In this document: positions 36,031-46,374 of the stretch, piece by piece
Numbering within the stretch: position 1 is the stretch's first letter
Layout: each line of letters opens with the position of its first letter
Assembly: GCA_003116995.1 (NCBI GenBank)
Contig: BDSL01000080.1
Coordinates: 434,001 to 498,000 of the forward strand
Direction: 5' to 3'
DNA length: 64,000 nucleotides
DNA from: Yamagishiella unicocca
Lineage: Eukaryota > Chlorophyta > Chlorophyceae > Chlamydomonadales > Volvocaceae
Made by a program: the position numbers and the translations under genes
The notes under the pieces: model-generated
What the model was told of the DNA's origin: nothing
What the model saw: the letters and a program-made list of their open reading frames with translations, nothing else
Database searches by the model: none

Positions 36031-36438
36031 GATCGTTGGATGCCAGGCGTGACCGCTTTGCAGGGCCGCTGGTAGAGGGCCGCTCGCCCGCATCTTATTC
36101 CTCACTGCAGCTGGTCCCCACCCGTGCAGCCAGGCCGTTATCTGTGGACAATGGGCAGTACGTAGCGTTGGGGCATAAGTAAAAGACAGAAAAGTAGGAT
36201 CTGAGCCAGTGAGATGTGCTGTGCAGATAGCGCGAGGACACGGTGTATCGCCCACGCACTCCCACCACGCCAAGCTCACCCTCCACAGCGGCATCCTCCT
36301 CGCCTTCACTTGGCTGCTCTGGGTCCTCGTCAGCGCCGGCCACGCTCACGCCCGCCACCGCCCAGCGCAGCGGACACGTAGTACAGGAGATGCAGGTGTG
36401 TCTCGTTGTACGGCGCGCCCGGGACCTCAATACGCACG

Positions 36439-37093
36439 CGTTTATGCCCGAAATACTTTCTAGCCCGTACTCGGCGAGCTTCTCAACTGCCGTGGGGTTG
36501 AAGTCGGGTCCGAGGTGACCATCTCCGCCACAAGCCGCTCAAATCCCCGGTCGCACAGGGCTTTGACCTGCAATATCACCAGCATAGATATCATGATCAT
36601 AGGCACAAGTTGGACGTCAATGGGACACATTATGCGGGCTTTGTGACATTGGCCTCTGCGGCAATGGGCTCTGCGCCAATGGCGCAAAATCTGGGATCGC
36701 TGAAATCACCGGTTGCACAGGCCTTTGACGTGCAATATCACCAGCACTGTACAAGTTGGACATCAATGCGACTCATTATGCGGCCTTTGCGCCAATGGCC
36801 TTTGCGCCAATGGCGCAAAACCTGGTGTTGAGCGCTTGAGCCCCCAGCCGCCCGGACGGCCCTGCAGCGCACCTCTGGAGCCACCTCTGCTTCCTTATCA
36901 GCTGGGGCCGCCCCCGCCTCCTCGTTCACCGGCTCAGCTTGTCCGCCCTGGTCGACCGCCCCTGTCCCACGCCGCTCCCGCTCCCAATCGCTCTGCTCAT
37001 CAGGGCTCATCGCAATGGCCTTCTGGTGGCTTCTACCTCCATGACCAGGACGGATGAGCCCGCCACGAACGATGGGTCTAAAGTTGAGGACCG
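36439..37093 (+). mobile_element. Large foldback repeat, left arm (655 bp)
   Basis: Reverse complement of 37377-38010 with only a few substitutions and small indels (e.g. an extra 10-11 bp around 36.97 kb). The outer end CGTTTATGCCCG matches the reverse complement of the right arm's outer end, and the inner end GTCTAAAGTTGAGGAC matches its inner end. Each arm holds two diverged tandem modules of about 155 bp (around 36.55-36.70 and 36.71-36.86 kb) with palindromic TTTGCGCCAATGGCGCAAA words. No transposase found and no target-site duplication obvious. A foldback-type or MITE-like element is the best guess. Confidence 0.75.
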
Positions 37094-37376
37094 ACCCTTG
37101 CGGCAACCCTAACATTGTCATACCCTCTGATACCCTATGATAACGATGGTTCAGAGATTATGCCTCAAAGACACGGAAGCTGGTCAATCGTCGCGAGGCT
37201 GGCCTGCAATTGACAGGGCAATTGGCAATTGAGCCAATTGTCCGGCAATTCACATTGCCAATCGCCAAATGCCTTCCCAAATGCTTCGCTGGCTATTACT
37301 GAACTGAACAGAGTCAATTATCGGACAGAGCTACTATAGGCAGTGTCACAGGTTCTTTGGACGCATCGGATATAGA
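37094..37376. other. Loop/spacer of the foldback repeat
   Basis: A 283-bp unique centre between the arms, rich in CAATTG words (GGCAATTGGCAATTGAGCCA) that form small palindromes. No coding frame of note. Confidence 0.7.
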
Positions 37377-38010
37377 GTCCTCAACTTTAGACCCATCGTT
37401 CGTGGCGGGCTCGTCCGTCCTGGTCATGGAGGTAGAAGCCACCAGAAGGCCATTGCGATGAGCCCTGATGAGCAGAGCGATTGGGAGCGGGACAGGGGCG
37501 GTCGACCAAGGCGGACAAGCTGAGCCGGTGAACGAGGAGGCGGGGGCGGCCCCAGCTGATAAGGAAGCAGAGGTGGCTCCAGAGGTGCGCTGCAGGGCCG
37601 TCCGGGCGGCTGGGGGCTCAAGCGCTCAACACCAGGTTTTGCGCCATTGGCGCAAAGGCCATTGGCGCAAAGGCCGCATAATGAGTCGCATTGATGTCCA
37701 ACTTGTACAGTGCTGGTGATATTGCACGTCAAAGGCCTGTGCAACCGGGGATTTCAGCGATCCCAGATTTTGCGCCATTGGCGCAGAGCCCAAACGCCAT
37801 TGGCACAAAGCCCGCACAACGTGTCCCATTGACGTCCAACTTGTGCCTATGATCATGATATCTATGCTGGTGATATTGCAGGTCAAAGCCCTGTGCGACC
37901 GGGGATTTGAGCGGCTTGTGGCGGAGATGGTCACCTCGGACCCGACTTCAACCCCACGGCAGTTGAGAAGCTCGCCGAGTACGGGCTAGAAAGTATTTCG
38001 GGCATAAACG
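37377..38010 (-). mobile_element. Large foldback repeat, right arm (634 bp)
   Basis: Inverted partner of 36439-37093. Its outer end reads CGGGCATAAACG, then leaves homology at AGTATTCGG. The near identity of the arms indicates recent origin or ongoing gene conversion. Confidence 0.75.
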
Positions 38011-38485
38011 AGTATTCGGCGAGGCTTTGCTGGGCTTGGATTACTTGGGGAAGGATCAGTCGGCTGGTGGCTCCACTCCGCCCCCTGCCTTCAATCCGCT
38101 CTTGCACACGCCTTCCCCTGCTCCCCTTCGTTCCCCTTCGTCCGCGCAGGACTCAGGGCTCAGATCCTACCTCCTGTGCTACCCACAGAAGTTGAGGCCG
38201 GAAGCGACAAGCCCCCTGACTTCAACTGCAGCACCAACGAGCTATCGCTGCCTGTGTCCATGGGGCGCGGGTACCGCAGCTTCGCGCACAAGAACTCTGT
38301 AATGGCGAACGTAAGGACCCATTGCAAAAGGGACACTCACCAGCGTCAGCACGCTGTTGCCACTGCAGTCGCTCGCGCCCAGCCCTTTGGCTTCTACTCG
38401 GCTGTCCCGCCCCTGCCTGTGCGAGCCTGAATGGCAGGGCCACGCCTGGACTAAGCCCTCGTCGCGACAGCAGGATGAAGCAATT
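38011..38485 (+). other. Coding-like fragment of unknown origin
   Basis: Plus-strand frame around 38.18-38.31 kb reads TEVEAGSDKPPDFNCSTNEL, then LPVSMGRGYRSFAHKNSVMA. It looks more protein-like than its surroundings, but no start, domain or partner exon was found. It may be an exon remnant next to the foldback repeat. Confidence 0.2.
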
Positions 38486-38488
38486 TTG

Positions 38489-38572
38489 GTGGGCCCTGCA
38501 AGAAGAGTTGTTTCAGTGTTTGGTTTACAAGTGGGCCCTGCAAGAAGAGTTGTTTCAGTGTTTGGTTTACAA
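38489..38572. repeat. Perfect tandem duplication, 2 x 42 bp
   Basis: Two identical 42-bp units starting GTGGGCCCTGCAAGAAGAGT, followed by a few bases of a third. Recent slippage or unequal exchange. Confidence 0.95.
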
Positions 38573-38651
38573 GTGGGCCAGGAGGGCCAGGGCCCTGCGT
38601 TTGACGAAAATTGCATGCCTTGAGCCGTTGTGTAAGGGTCGCCAGGATTGC

Positions 38652-39518
38652 GTACTGAAGTTGGCCGCCGTTCCAATCCACGGGTCAATTATCCTTATTC
38701 GCTGGGCACGGTTTCCAGTACGCAGGTTGCCAATCCCAATACGCCGGGGGACGGTTTCCAATACGCAGGTTGCCATTCCCAATAGGCCGGGGCGCGGTTT
38801 CCAATACGCAGGTTGCTAATCCCAGTACGCCGGGGCGCGGTTCCCAGTACGCAGGTTGCTGATCCTAATACGCCGGGGCGCGGTTTCCAATACGCAGGTT
38901 GCTAATCCCAGTACGCCGGGGCGCGGTTTCCAATACGCAGATTGCTAATCCCAATACGCCGGGGCGCGGTTTCCAATACGCAGGTTGCTAATCCCAATAC
39001 GCCGGGGCGCGGTTTCCAATACGCAGGTTGCTAATCCCAATACGCCGGGGCGCGGTTTCCAATACGCAGGTTGCTAATCCCAGTACGCCGGGGCGCGGTT
39101 TCCAATACGCAGGTTGCTAATCCCAGTACGCCGGGGCGCGGTTTCCAATACGCAGGTTGCTAATCCCAGTACGCCGGGGCGCGGTTCCCAGTACGCAGGT
39201 TGCTGATCCTAATACGCCGGGGCGCGGTTTCCAATACGCAGGTTGCTAATCCCAGTACGCCGGGGCGCGGTTTCCAATACGCAGATTGCTATCCAATACG
39301 CGGGCGCGGTTTCCAATACGCAGGTTGCTAATCCCAATACGCCGGGGCGCGGTTTCCAATACGCAGGTTGCTAATCCCAGTACGCCGGGGCGCGGTTTCC
39401 AATACGCAGGTTGCTAATCCCAGTACGCCGGGGCGCGGTTTCCAATACGCAGGTTGCTAATCCCAATACGCCGGGGCGCGGTTTCCAATACGCAGGTTGC
39501 TAATCCCAATACGCCACC
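38652..39518 (+). repeat. 43-bp minisatellite array B (about 20 copies)
   Basis: Tandem 43-bp units of the form GCTAATCCCAATACGCCGGG plus GCGCGGTTTCCAATACGCAGGTT, highly homogeneous in the middle, degenerate at the left edge, with one shortened unit near 39.28-39.31 kb. Same orientation, period and core (AATCCCAATACGCCGGGGC) as array A, so the two arrays share an ancestor. Confidence 0.95.
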
Positions 39519-41615
39519 GTGACCGACGCCTAAACTAATCCAGGGGGGATGCCCACCCTCTGCATCCATTGAATGGTGCCCAGTCCTATGTATGCAGTAA
39601 GCTGGTGCACATTCAAACTGCAACCTTGAACAATCCGAAGGGGCTGGCAAACCACACCACATCGTGCATCTCCGCGACACTGAAAAGGAGCCAACAGCAA
39701 TGCTAAAAAGGAAGTCCCAGCACCGATCCGAAACGGAAATCCCAGCCATTGGGGCGTGCGCTGGTGGGTGCCAGGTCCAACAATTTCCAGCAGCGGCGCG
39801 CTGCCACACCAGCCGTCGCCAGCGCAGGAATGGGGCATGCAGCGGCGCCAGCTCCAGCCCTGCTGCTGCTGGGATGCTCACGGCATAACCCCTCTGTCTC
39901 ATGCAATCCTGCACTTCTGTCACGTGGCAAGGCAGGGCGCAGGGCCGCCACCTGACTCGCAGATGCACGGATTACCAGTAGTAACAGTTACTACTATACT
40001 AGCAGTATGCGCATATCTCACCCAGCCGTACATCCTCTTGTCGTACGTTCTTCATAGGTAGAGCAGGTCGGCTCGGTCGGTAGACCGCGAGGCGTGCTGA
40101 ATTGGGGAGCCAATTGTGAGGTGTGTTTGTTGCCCTGAAGATGTCAGGCCGCTGCTCCTGATGCCTCCGCGGGCTGTCCTTTACTCCCTGCAGGAACGTT
40201 GTTGGCGATTCATGCCCTCGCCCACTTGTCTATAGTGCTCGCCGAGAGCTGCATTGACCTTGAATGCAGCCAAGGCGTTGCTGGCCGCACTGCCCTGCTC
40301 CCCACGGCTCGTTTGCTCCGCACCTGCACCAACCATTGAGGGATGCTGTCATGCGGCAACATATGATTGATACAGTGTGTGATTTTACTGTGGTCAAGCT
40401 CTACGTGTTTACCTTGAAAGAAGTGGAGCAGTATTTACCGTACAAGTGATGGCGATTTGCTTGTGTCGTGGCACACAGCCGGCCTGGTGCTCCGCCTTAG
40501 TATGCCCATGACCAGCGGCCACCTTATCGCGCTGCAAAGTTGATGCTCGGGATGGTGCTATTCCAATACTGCCATTGATATATAGCCGCTCCTAGCGGCT
40601 TACGACCGAGGTCATCTTACATAACCACCCTGTCGTAGTTCCGAAGTCGTTGTCGAGCCGCCGCCGCTACACCTGGCATGATCGTCGTGCCGGCATCATG
40701 TCGATCACGTATGCTGGGTGTGTTGACTGCATACAGGGATAGCCCGAGCCAGTACTGTGTCGCGACAAACCTTAATAAATGTTCGGCAATGTGAGCGCCG
40801 TCACTCCCACGCTGGGCGGCAGCGGTGGCGGCGGAGGGCCCGCGATCAAGCCTGTAGGGACCAGCACCCGACCGGGGTAGATGCCTTTCTTATAACGGGG
40901 TAGATATCATGGTACATAAGAGTGTTTTGAAGGGGCCTGCCTGCTTGACTTGCAGGGGATTGCCTTGCTTATTTGCAAGGACGGTTCACTGCTCCTGTCC
41001 TGCTTTGTAGACCTTAATCTACCAGCTTGGAGGGCCCTACCCGGCCAGCCAGCAGGGTCGGCAGCTTTCCTGTGCTACGATTGTGATCATTAGGAAGAGT
41101 CGGGCGGCAAGTGGGTTCCAATTCCTAACGCGTGCAACATCAGTTACACGCCGGTTCGAGCAGCCATCTCGTCGCGGCAGCCAAGCTGCAGCTCTTGCCC
41201 CGAAATTCCGCCTCTGTGCACTTTGCTCCAGCCAAGCAGCTACCATCTTTGCCCACTCACACCCGTGTCCAGGTGCCTGGGCGCTCGCTCCCTATCTGCC
41301 TTTGAAACTGCACGCGCCCGTTTGCGCCCGCACACACCGAGTCACGCGTCCAAGACACCAACGGACGTTTGGTCCATTCCGACCGCATTCCACACAGACA
41401 CGCCAACCACCGCCTCCACCCCTGCTATTGTACTCTCTCCCTTTCTCCCTTCTCTTAGCTGCCCTTCTCTCACATTCCGAACCGACGAGCTGCCCTCCCG
41501 CACACACAAGCACGCTCGCCGCGCCCGCAAGAAACCTGCCTGCCTACAATAACGCCCCGGCAGCCCGGCCAACGGCAACGCCCCGCACCACATGGCCCTA
41601 CGCTGCCAGCGCCCC
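39519..41615. other. Gene-poor stretch
   Basis: Two kb without a recognised gene. A 33-codon plus-strand frame at about 40.78 kb (MFGNVSAVTPTLGGSGGGGG) starts with ATG and has no visible partner exon. The right part is the 3' region of RABL2. Confidence 0.4.
41144..41148 (-). terminator. Candidate TGTAA polyadenylation signal of RABL2
   Basis: TGTAA on the minus strand about 470 bp past the RABL2 stop; somewhat distant, so tentative. Confidence 0.3.
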
Positions 41616-43249
41616 TCACTGCCCCTCCTCCTTCTCCTTCTCGTCCTCTAACGCCTTGACCGCGTCCTCCAGCTGCTTCCGCGTGTCCATCGAGATCTCC
41701 CCGAGCAGGTCCAGCACCTCCTGGTAGAAGTCGTCCTTGGGGGCTGCCTTCCACCGCATGCCCGCCATGATGGCCATGTTGAAGATCTTGACCACGTTGG
41801 TGCCGTCGCTGGCCGACACGAAGAAGAACGGCAGCTTCCGCTTGGCGGCGAAGTTGAAGCTCTTGGATGTAACCTTGTAGTCGATATCGATCTTGTTCGC
41901 CACCACCACGGTCGGGATACCTTTGCAATTCTCCTGCAGCTCGTCGTACCACTTGTCCAAGTTCTTGTACGTCACCTTGCGCGTCACGTCGAAGACCATG
42001 ATGCAGGCATGCGCCCGGTAGTAGTAGGACGAGTGCATGCTGTTGAAGCGCTCCTGACCTGCTGTGTCCCAAATGTCTGAAGCACGAAGAGGAGGCGAAG
42101 GAGGAGGAGGAGGAGGAGGAGGAAGGGGGGAGAGGGAGGGGGGAACAGGAGAGATGGTCAGCTCCGAGGAGGTGGCGGGGCGTGGTGTGAGCAAGGCGGA
42201 GACGGGTGAGGGTAACGTGGGGCGCGAAGGCGGGTGACGGCGTCTGGTGCGACGAGGCACCACGCATGATGGAGCCCACGTCATCAACCGCTGCGGCAGG
42301 ACGACGGCGGTGCGCAGTGCAGTGAATGCCAACCGCATCTGATACTGATAACGCGAAGCAACCGAGCGCAAACATGGGGACCAGCAACCGAGCGCAAACA
42401 TGGGGAGGGCGTCCTAACGTCATGGCCCATGCGGCGCGGTCTTCCTACACCGCCGTAGGGAGCTTTGGCCGACGGGCGCTGAGATTAAAAAGGGCGGGGG
42501 GTGAGTATGCTGCCGGAATTCTTGGGTCATCAGGAGCACAAGACGTGGAATGGAGGGCGCTGATGTATGCGGTTACTGGCGGTTGCTGGCGGTGCACGGT
42601 GGTGGCTGTGCGCGGTGGTGGCGAGATCGCATACAGACACTGTGTGGCAAGGGGTCAGGAGCACAACAGGCCGTGCAGCGCGTGAGCGGCTTGGGTGTGA
42701 CGATGACGGGCACTTCCCCATCCATGCCCCTTCCGGCGTCCGTACAAGTCCTCGTACTGCGCGCCCGCGCAGCCATTGCGCCCGCGCGGCAGATGCCCCA
42801 GCCGGGCAAGGATATTATCGAGGGCTGAGACGACTTTTCCACGCCCGTGTCGCAGCTCACCACAAGCGACCGCCTTGTCATCCTGCGTCTTGAAGTTGTA
42901 TCTGTACAGCGTTAGTGCGTAGGTAGAGAGCTGATGCGGTTTGTAGTTATCCAATAAGAAGCGTTCCACTAGCCTGCGTGGGCAGCGAGGATATCAGCAG
43001 TCGCGCCCAGGTCCAAGACACCGAAAGTTGTAAGGTGTTAACCCACTTTGATTTGCCGACGGCGGAATCACCCAGAAGGATGATCTTTACAGCATCGGAC
43101 CCGGTAAGCTGCGGTGCAGCAAACAGAGGCGGAACGTCGGAAAAGTGGCGGGGCAGGGCACCAAAACTTCGGAAGACACAAAGGCCTTGCGTCACAACTT
43201 ACAAGAGTTAGTTCCTCCCCTTGAGGCCCTGAAGTGCTTGGCCCTGCAT
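41616..43249 (-). CDS. RABL2: RABL2 small GTPase (ciliary, IFT-initiating)
   Basis: Rab-like GTPase that, in other organisms, acts with CEP19 at the ciliary base to start intraflagellar transport. Well-supported exons: 43108-43047, 42973-42861 and 42076-41616, in phase. G1 is LLGDSAVGKSK; the RABL2-specific switch segment is YKPHQLSTYALTLYRYNF; G3 is DIWDTAGQERF; G4 is VVVANKIDID; G5 is FVSASDGTNVVKIF. The C-terminus is a charged helix ending KEKEEGQ with no prenylation cysteine, as in RABL2. The 5' exon is uncertain. An ATG at 43249 reads MQGQALQGLK up to the GTAAGT donor at 43202 but meets a stop unless one base is shifted; the alternative frame (GEELTL) joins exon 2 correctly but lacks ATG. 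Divergent from CFAP418. A GGA-repeat lies in the last intron. Confidence 0.93.
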
Positions 43250-43767
43250 ACAGCGATATTGCACCGGAAAGGGTGAAGGGCGCTCATAATGAAGCAGGCT
43301 GCACGTATTGCTCAAGCTCACGCACCATCCACCATTGCGGTCCCGTGTCTTTCTGCTGAACTATAAGAAATGTAACTTTGCAGCGCAGCCTTGGCTCCGG
43401 CCTTCTGAATCGCGGCCTAGCGCCTCCGGTAGACTGGATATGATTGTGCTTCTACTTGCTACAAAAATGCTTTAGACCCTTAACGGCTAGTGTATGCATG
43501 GGCACCGACGTCAAGTTTTTGCCTCGTAGGAATGCAATAGTACGGAATGTACGTGACATGCCCTCTCTAGCTCCTGTGGCGAGGTAAGCAATTGTTTCAC
43601 CTACCGTCGTTTGCCCCCGTGTAATCCAAGGTTGTCGAGCCCCAGCAGCCACGTACTTAGGTTCCTGTCCTCTTCTCCTCTACCGCATCGATTGTGGCTA
43701 CCTCGTATAGCTTGCGGCAGGACTGCCACAACAACAAAAACTCGCGTACTAGGTGTAGTTGTATAGA
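43250..43767. promoter_or_regulatory. Shared intergenic region of divergent RABL2 and CFAP418
   Basis: About 520 bp between two ciliary genes transcribed away from each other. Likely a bidirectional promoter that would let both be induced together during ciliogenesis. No motif could be assigned with confidence. Confidence 0.5.
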
Positions 43768-44484
43768 ATGAGCATTAGTGTGGAGGATTTGCTTAAGGAA
43801 TTCGACGACTTGCCTGGAGGGCAAGCTGGTCGAGCAGTGCGGGCAGCGGCACAAGGCCATCATGGACGCAGTGGATCAAACCCCCCACCTTTGCAGCCTC
43901 AGAATGCGCGTTCTGCGGCACAAGTGTCTACAAGCCAGCTATCCGCGCCCACGGCCAACCATGGTCGCACACGCAGCGTTGCAGGAGGGAAGAAGGACGA
44001 CCTGGAGTCTCTGCTGAACGACCTCGATTTTGGTGGAACACCTAACAACAGCATGAACGGGCGGAACAACCACAACGCGTCAGCTGCGGTATCCGCAGCG
44101 GCGCAGAAGCTCGCTGCACCATCTCGGAATTCGTCTATCATCGGCTCAAAGCAAAAATGCACGGGAGTCTTCCTTGGGGGAACGAGCTTCTCTCGTGGCA
44201 GGATGGGTGCCGTCGGCACCCTGACATGCTGCGACGCGCTGCGCTGCACGAAGTGCGACTTCCGCGTCGAGCAATTCAACAACCGCGATTGGCACGCGGA
44301 TGTCGATTACCTATTCTTCCGGAACAATTTTCCGACCGAGGCGAAGCTTGCACCCAAAATGCGCTCAAGGCAGGGGTCGGTTGCGTACTGCTGCCAGTGC
44401 TCTTGGCTGAGCACAGTGGAGCAGAGTAAACTAGATTTCGCGAGCGACATACGGTGGGTGTGCGCGGGCCACCTCACAGCTTAA
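43768..44484 (+). CDS. CFAP418: CFAP418 (C8orf37 homologue)
   Basis: Cilia- and flagella-associated protein; the human homologue is mutated in retinal dystrophy and Bardet-Biedl syndrome and localises to the ciliary base. Single uninterrupted exon of 238 aa from ATG 43768. The N-terminal half is low-complexity and Ser/Ala/Asn-rich, with an LLKEFDDL acidic motif at the start and a DDLESLLNDLDFGG segment at about residues 73-86, matching the human DDLDSLINEI. The C-terminal domain is strongly conserved: CTGVFLGGTSFSRG, then LRCTKCDFRV, VDYLFFRNNFPE-like, AYCCQCSW and RWVCAGH. Paired cysteines suggest metal binding or structural bridges. An intronless gene among intron-rich neighbours is unusual here. 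Assignment by direct similarity is firm. Confidence 0.93.
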   Translation: MSISVEDLLKEFDDLPGGQAGRAVRAAAQGHHGRSGSNPPPLQPQNARSAAQVSTSQLSAPTANHGRTRSVAGGKKDDLESLLNDLDFGGTPNNSMNGRNNHNASAAVSAAAQKLAAPSRNSSIIGSKQKCTGVFLGGTSFSRGRMGAVGTLTCCDALRCTKCDFRVEQFNNRDWHADVDYLFFRNNFPTEAKLAPKMRSRQGSVAYCCQCSWLSTVEQSKLDFASDIRWVCAGHLTA

Positions 44485-46374
44485 CGATTCCGCACATTCC
44501 GAGGAATGAATGGGTTTGGGTCAGCCGGTGGACGCCTCGGGCGCGTGCACCCCACATCCCGGGCAATTCGATGACTAACACGGTGTGATGGCGGCTGTGC
44601 ATCACGACTACGGAGTCACTTGCGCGATGCCGTTCACGTTGACAACACCACCACCGACATTGCGCGGGAAGACACCTTCAGCGCGTTTCCTGGCGCTCAG
44701 GCCTGCTCAGCATTGCCATTTGGCCCTAGCTCGCGTACTACCGGTATGTGCGTAACTTAGTATTAGGTGCCGATCGTTAGGTGGTGGCCGAAAGGTGGCC
44801 GTAATCCAAGCCAACTGACGTATTATGGGATGAGCGCTGCACGCCGAGCTGCTTGTACACGGTATGGGATTTTGTCTAGCCTGTCTTTACCCAGCACCCA
44901 GACCGCCATTTCGATAGCGCACGTGAAATGAGCGCGAAGACGATGTTGGGCGATGGGGGGCATGGGTAGCGAGGGGGGAAGGCATGGCAGCAGTGGGATG
45001 AGCCCTAACGCGGTGACGAAGAGTTGTTTTTCCTTGGGGAGGGGGGCTGGGCGGTCAGGTTGGGGTAGACGTGACCGACAAGGCACCGGCACGGTTGATC
45101 CCTTTGAATTCACGTACGGTGTACGTAGGGTATACGTACGTTGTCCTCTGGTGCTGAACGCGGCCCAGGCGTTGTGCCTCGAGTGCTGTGTCGCGGATGT
45201 GAGCTTTTGGGTGATGCTACTGTACGGCCTGGCGTACGGTGTACAGCCTATCGTGTTCGACAGTCTGTGCGAAGGGTCTGCTGTGTGTGCTATGACGAGA
45301 GGCTGTGAGGGGAGCGCGGTTTGGGCAATGCCTCGGCGGTCCACCCAGGTCGTACATGCGCCCGCAAAATGGCGTGTGGGCGGGGCACGAGGGCGGTTGG
45401 TGCGTCACCCGCCATAATAATGTTAATGGACGTAGGGCGCCGTACATATGATAGTAGAATGCATCTGGGCAACTGGTGACGGTTGCTTTCACGGTTGCTG
45501 TACGGTACCGGTATAACCTCGTGGTACGGTATGCGGCGGCGCTTCTTTGGAGCTGCAGCCGAGCCCGCAGTGGGACATTGCCGGCTGCGAGCCAGAGCTG
45601 CGCCTATAGTAGCGTGCATGGGTGCATGAGGAGGGAAGTACATACCGGTAGATAGGAGACAGCGCAGGGAGGTACCGGTTGCAGGACAGGCTGCATACCT
45701 CCGAATACAATGGCAGGTATCCATGCATGTATATTCCACGAGTGATGCTGGCTCCTGCCGGCTGCGTGTTTACCGAGTCTTAGCCGCTCTGCCCCGCCGG
45801 CCCAACTCACCACCCACAGTTGTACTCCTTGAAAGTGCAGCAGCAGAAAGATAATCCCCACACACTCAGCCTGGCCTTGCCTAGGCCTTCACAACAGCCA
45901 CGATATCAGTTACGCTAGGGCTGTTCCCTTCAATCGCAAGTGCCGCTTGTTCAACCCACAGTTCACGTTCGCATTCCGGATGGCGTCGTAGGTGAGCCAT
46001 CGTATGAGCATGCAAATGCATCCCAGGCGGTGACGCAGTCTCGTCTGAGGCACATAAGACACATGATAGTTGACGGCCGCTCGGTACCGCGGTCGCAATC
46101 CAGCCCTGCTAAGCTCCGCGGCACTTCGGTACCCATCAGACACAACGCAACGCAACCAGACTTTCCTTCCGAGGCCCCATCTTGTAACCCCGTAATGACG
46201 GGCAGCCGACGTTTCTTAGTGACATCAATTTCCCCCGCCCGCCGTCGACACACATTTATGTGTGTGTCTAGCTTCGACCGTGATACTGCAGCAAGAAAGC
46301 GAGCATCCAAACGCGCCCTGTTTGGGAGGCTGCAGGCGCCGCCCCGACCCGCGGAGACCGCCGTCAGGGCTCCA
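44485..46374. other. Gene-poor stretch between CFAP418 and the F-box gene
   Basis: No gene recognised. Repeated GTACGGTGTAC words occur at 45.11-45.25 kb. The right part is the 3' region of the F-box gene. Confidence 0.45.

Noticed and set aside
33866..39518. CRISPR-like arrays
   Set aside because: The 43-bp units are contiguous with no unique spacers, and the DNA is clearly eukaryotic.
40780..40880. Short frame MFGNVSAVTPTLGG as a first exon
   Set aside because: A possible GTAGGG donor follows, but no downstream exon on the plus strand could be linked to it.
41140..41165. tRNA-like word GGTTCGAG
   Set aside because: No matching acceptor, D-arm or anticodon arm around it.
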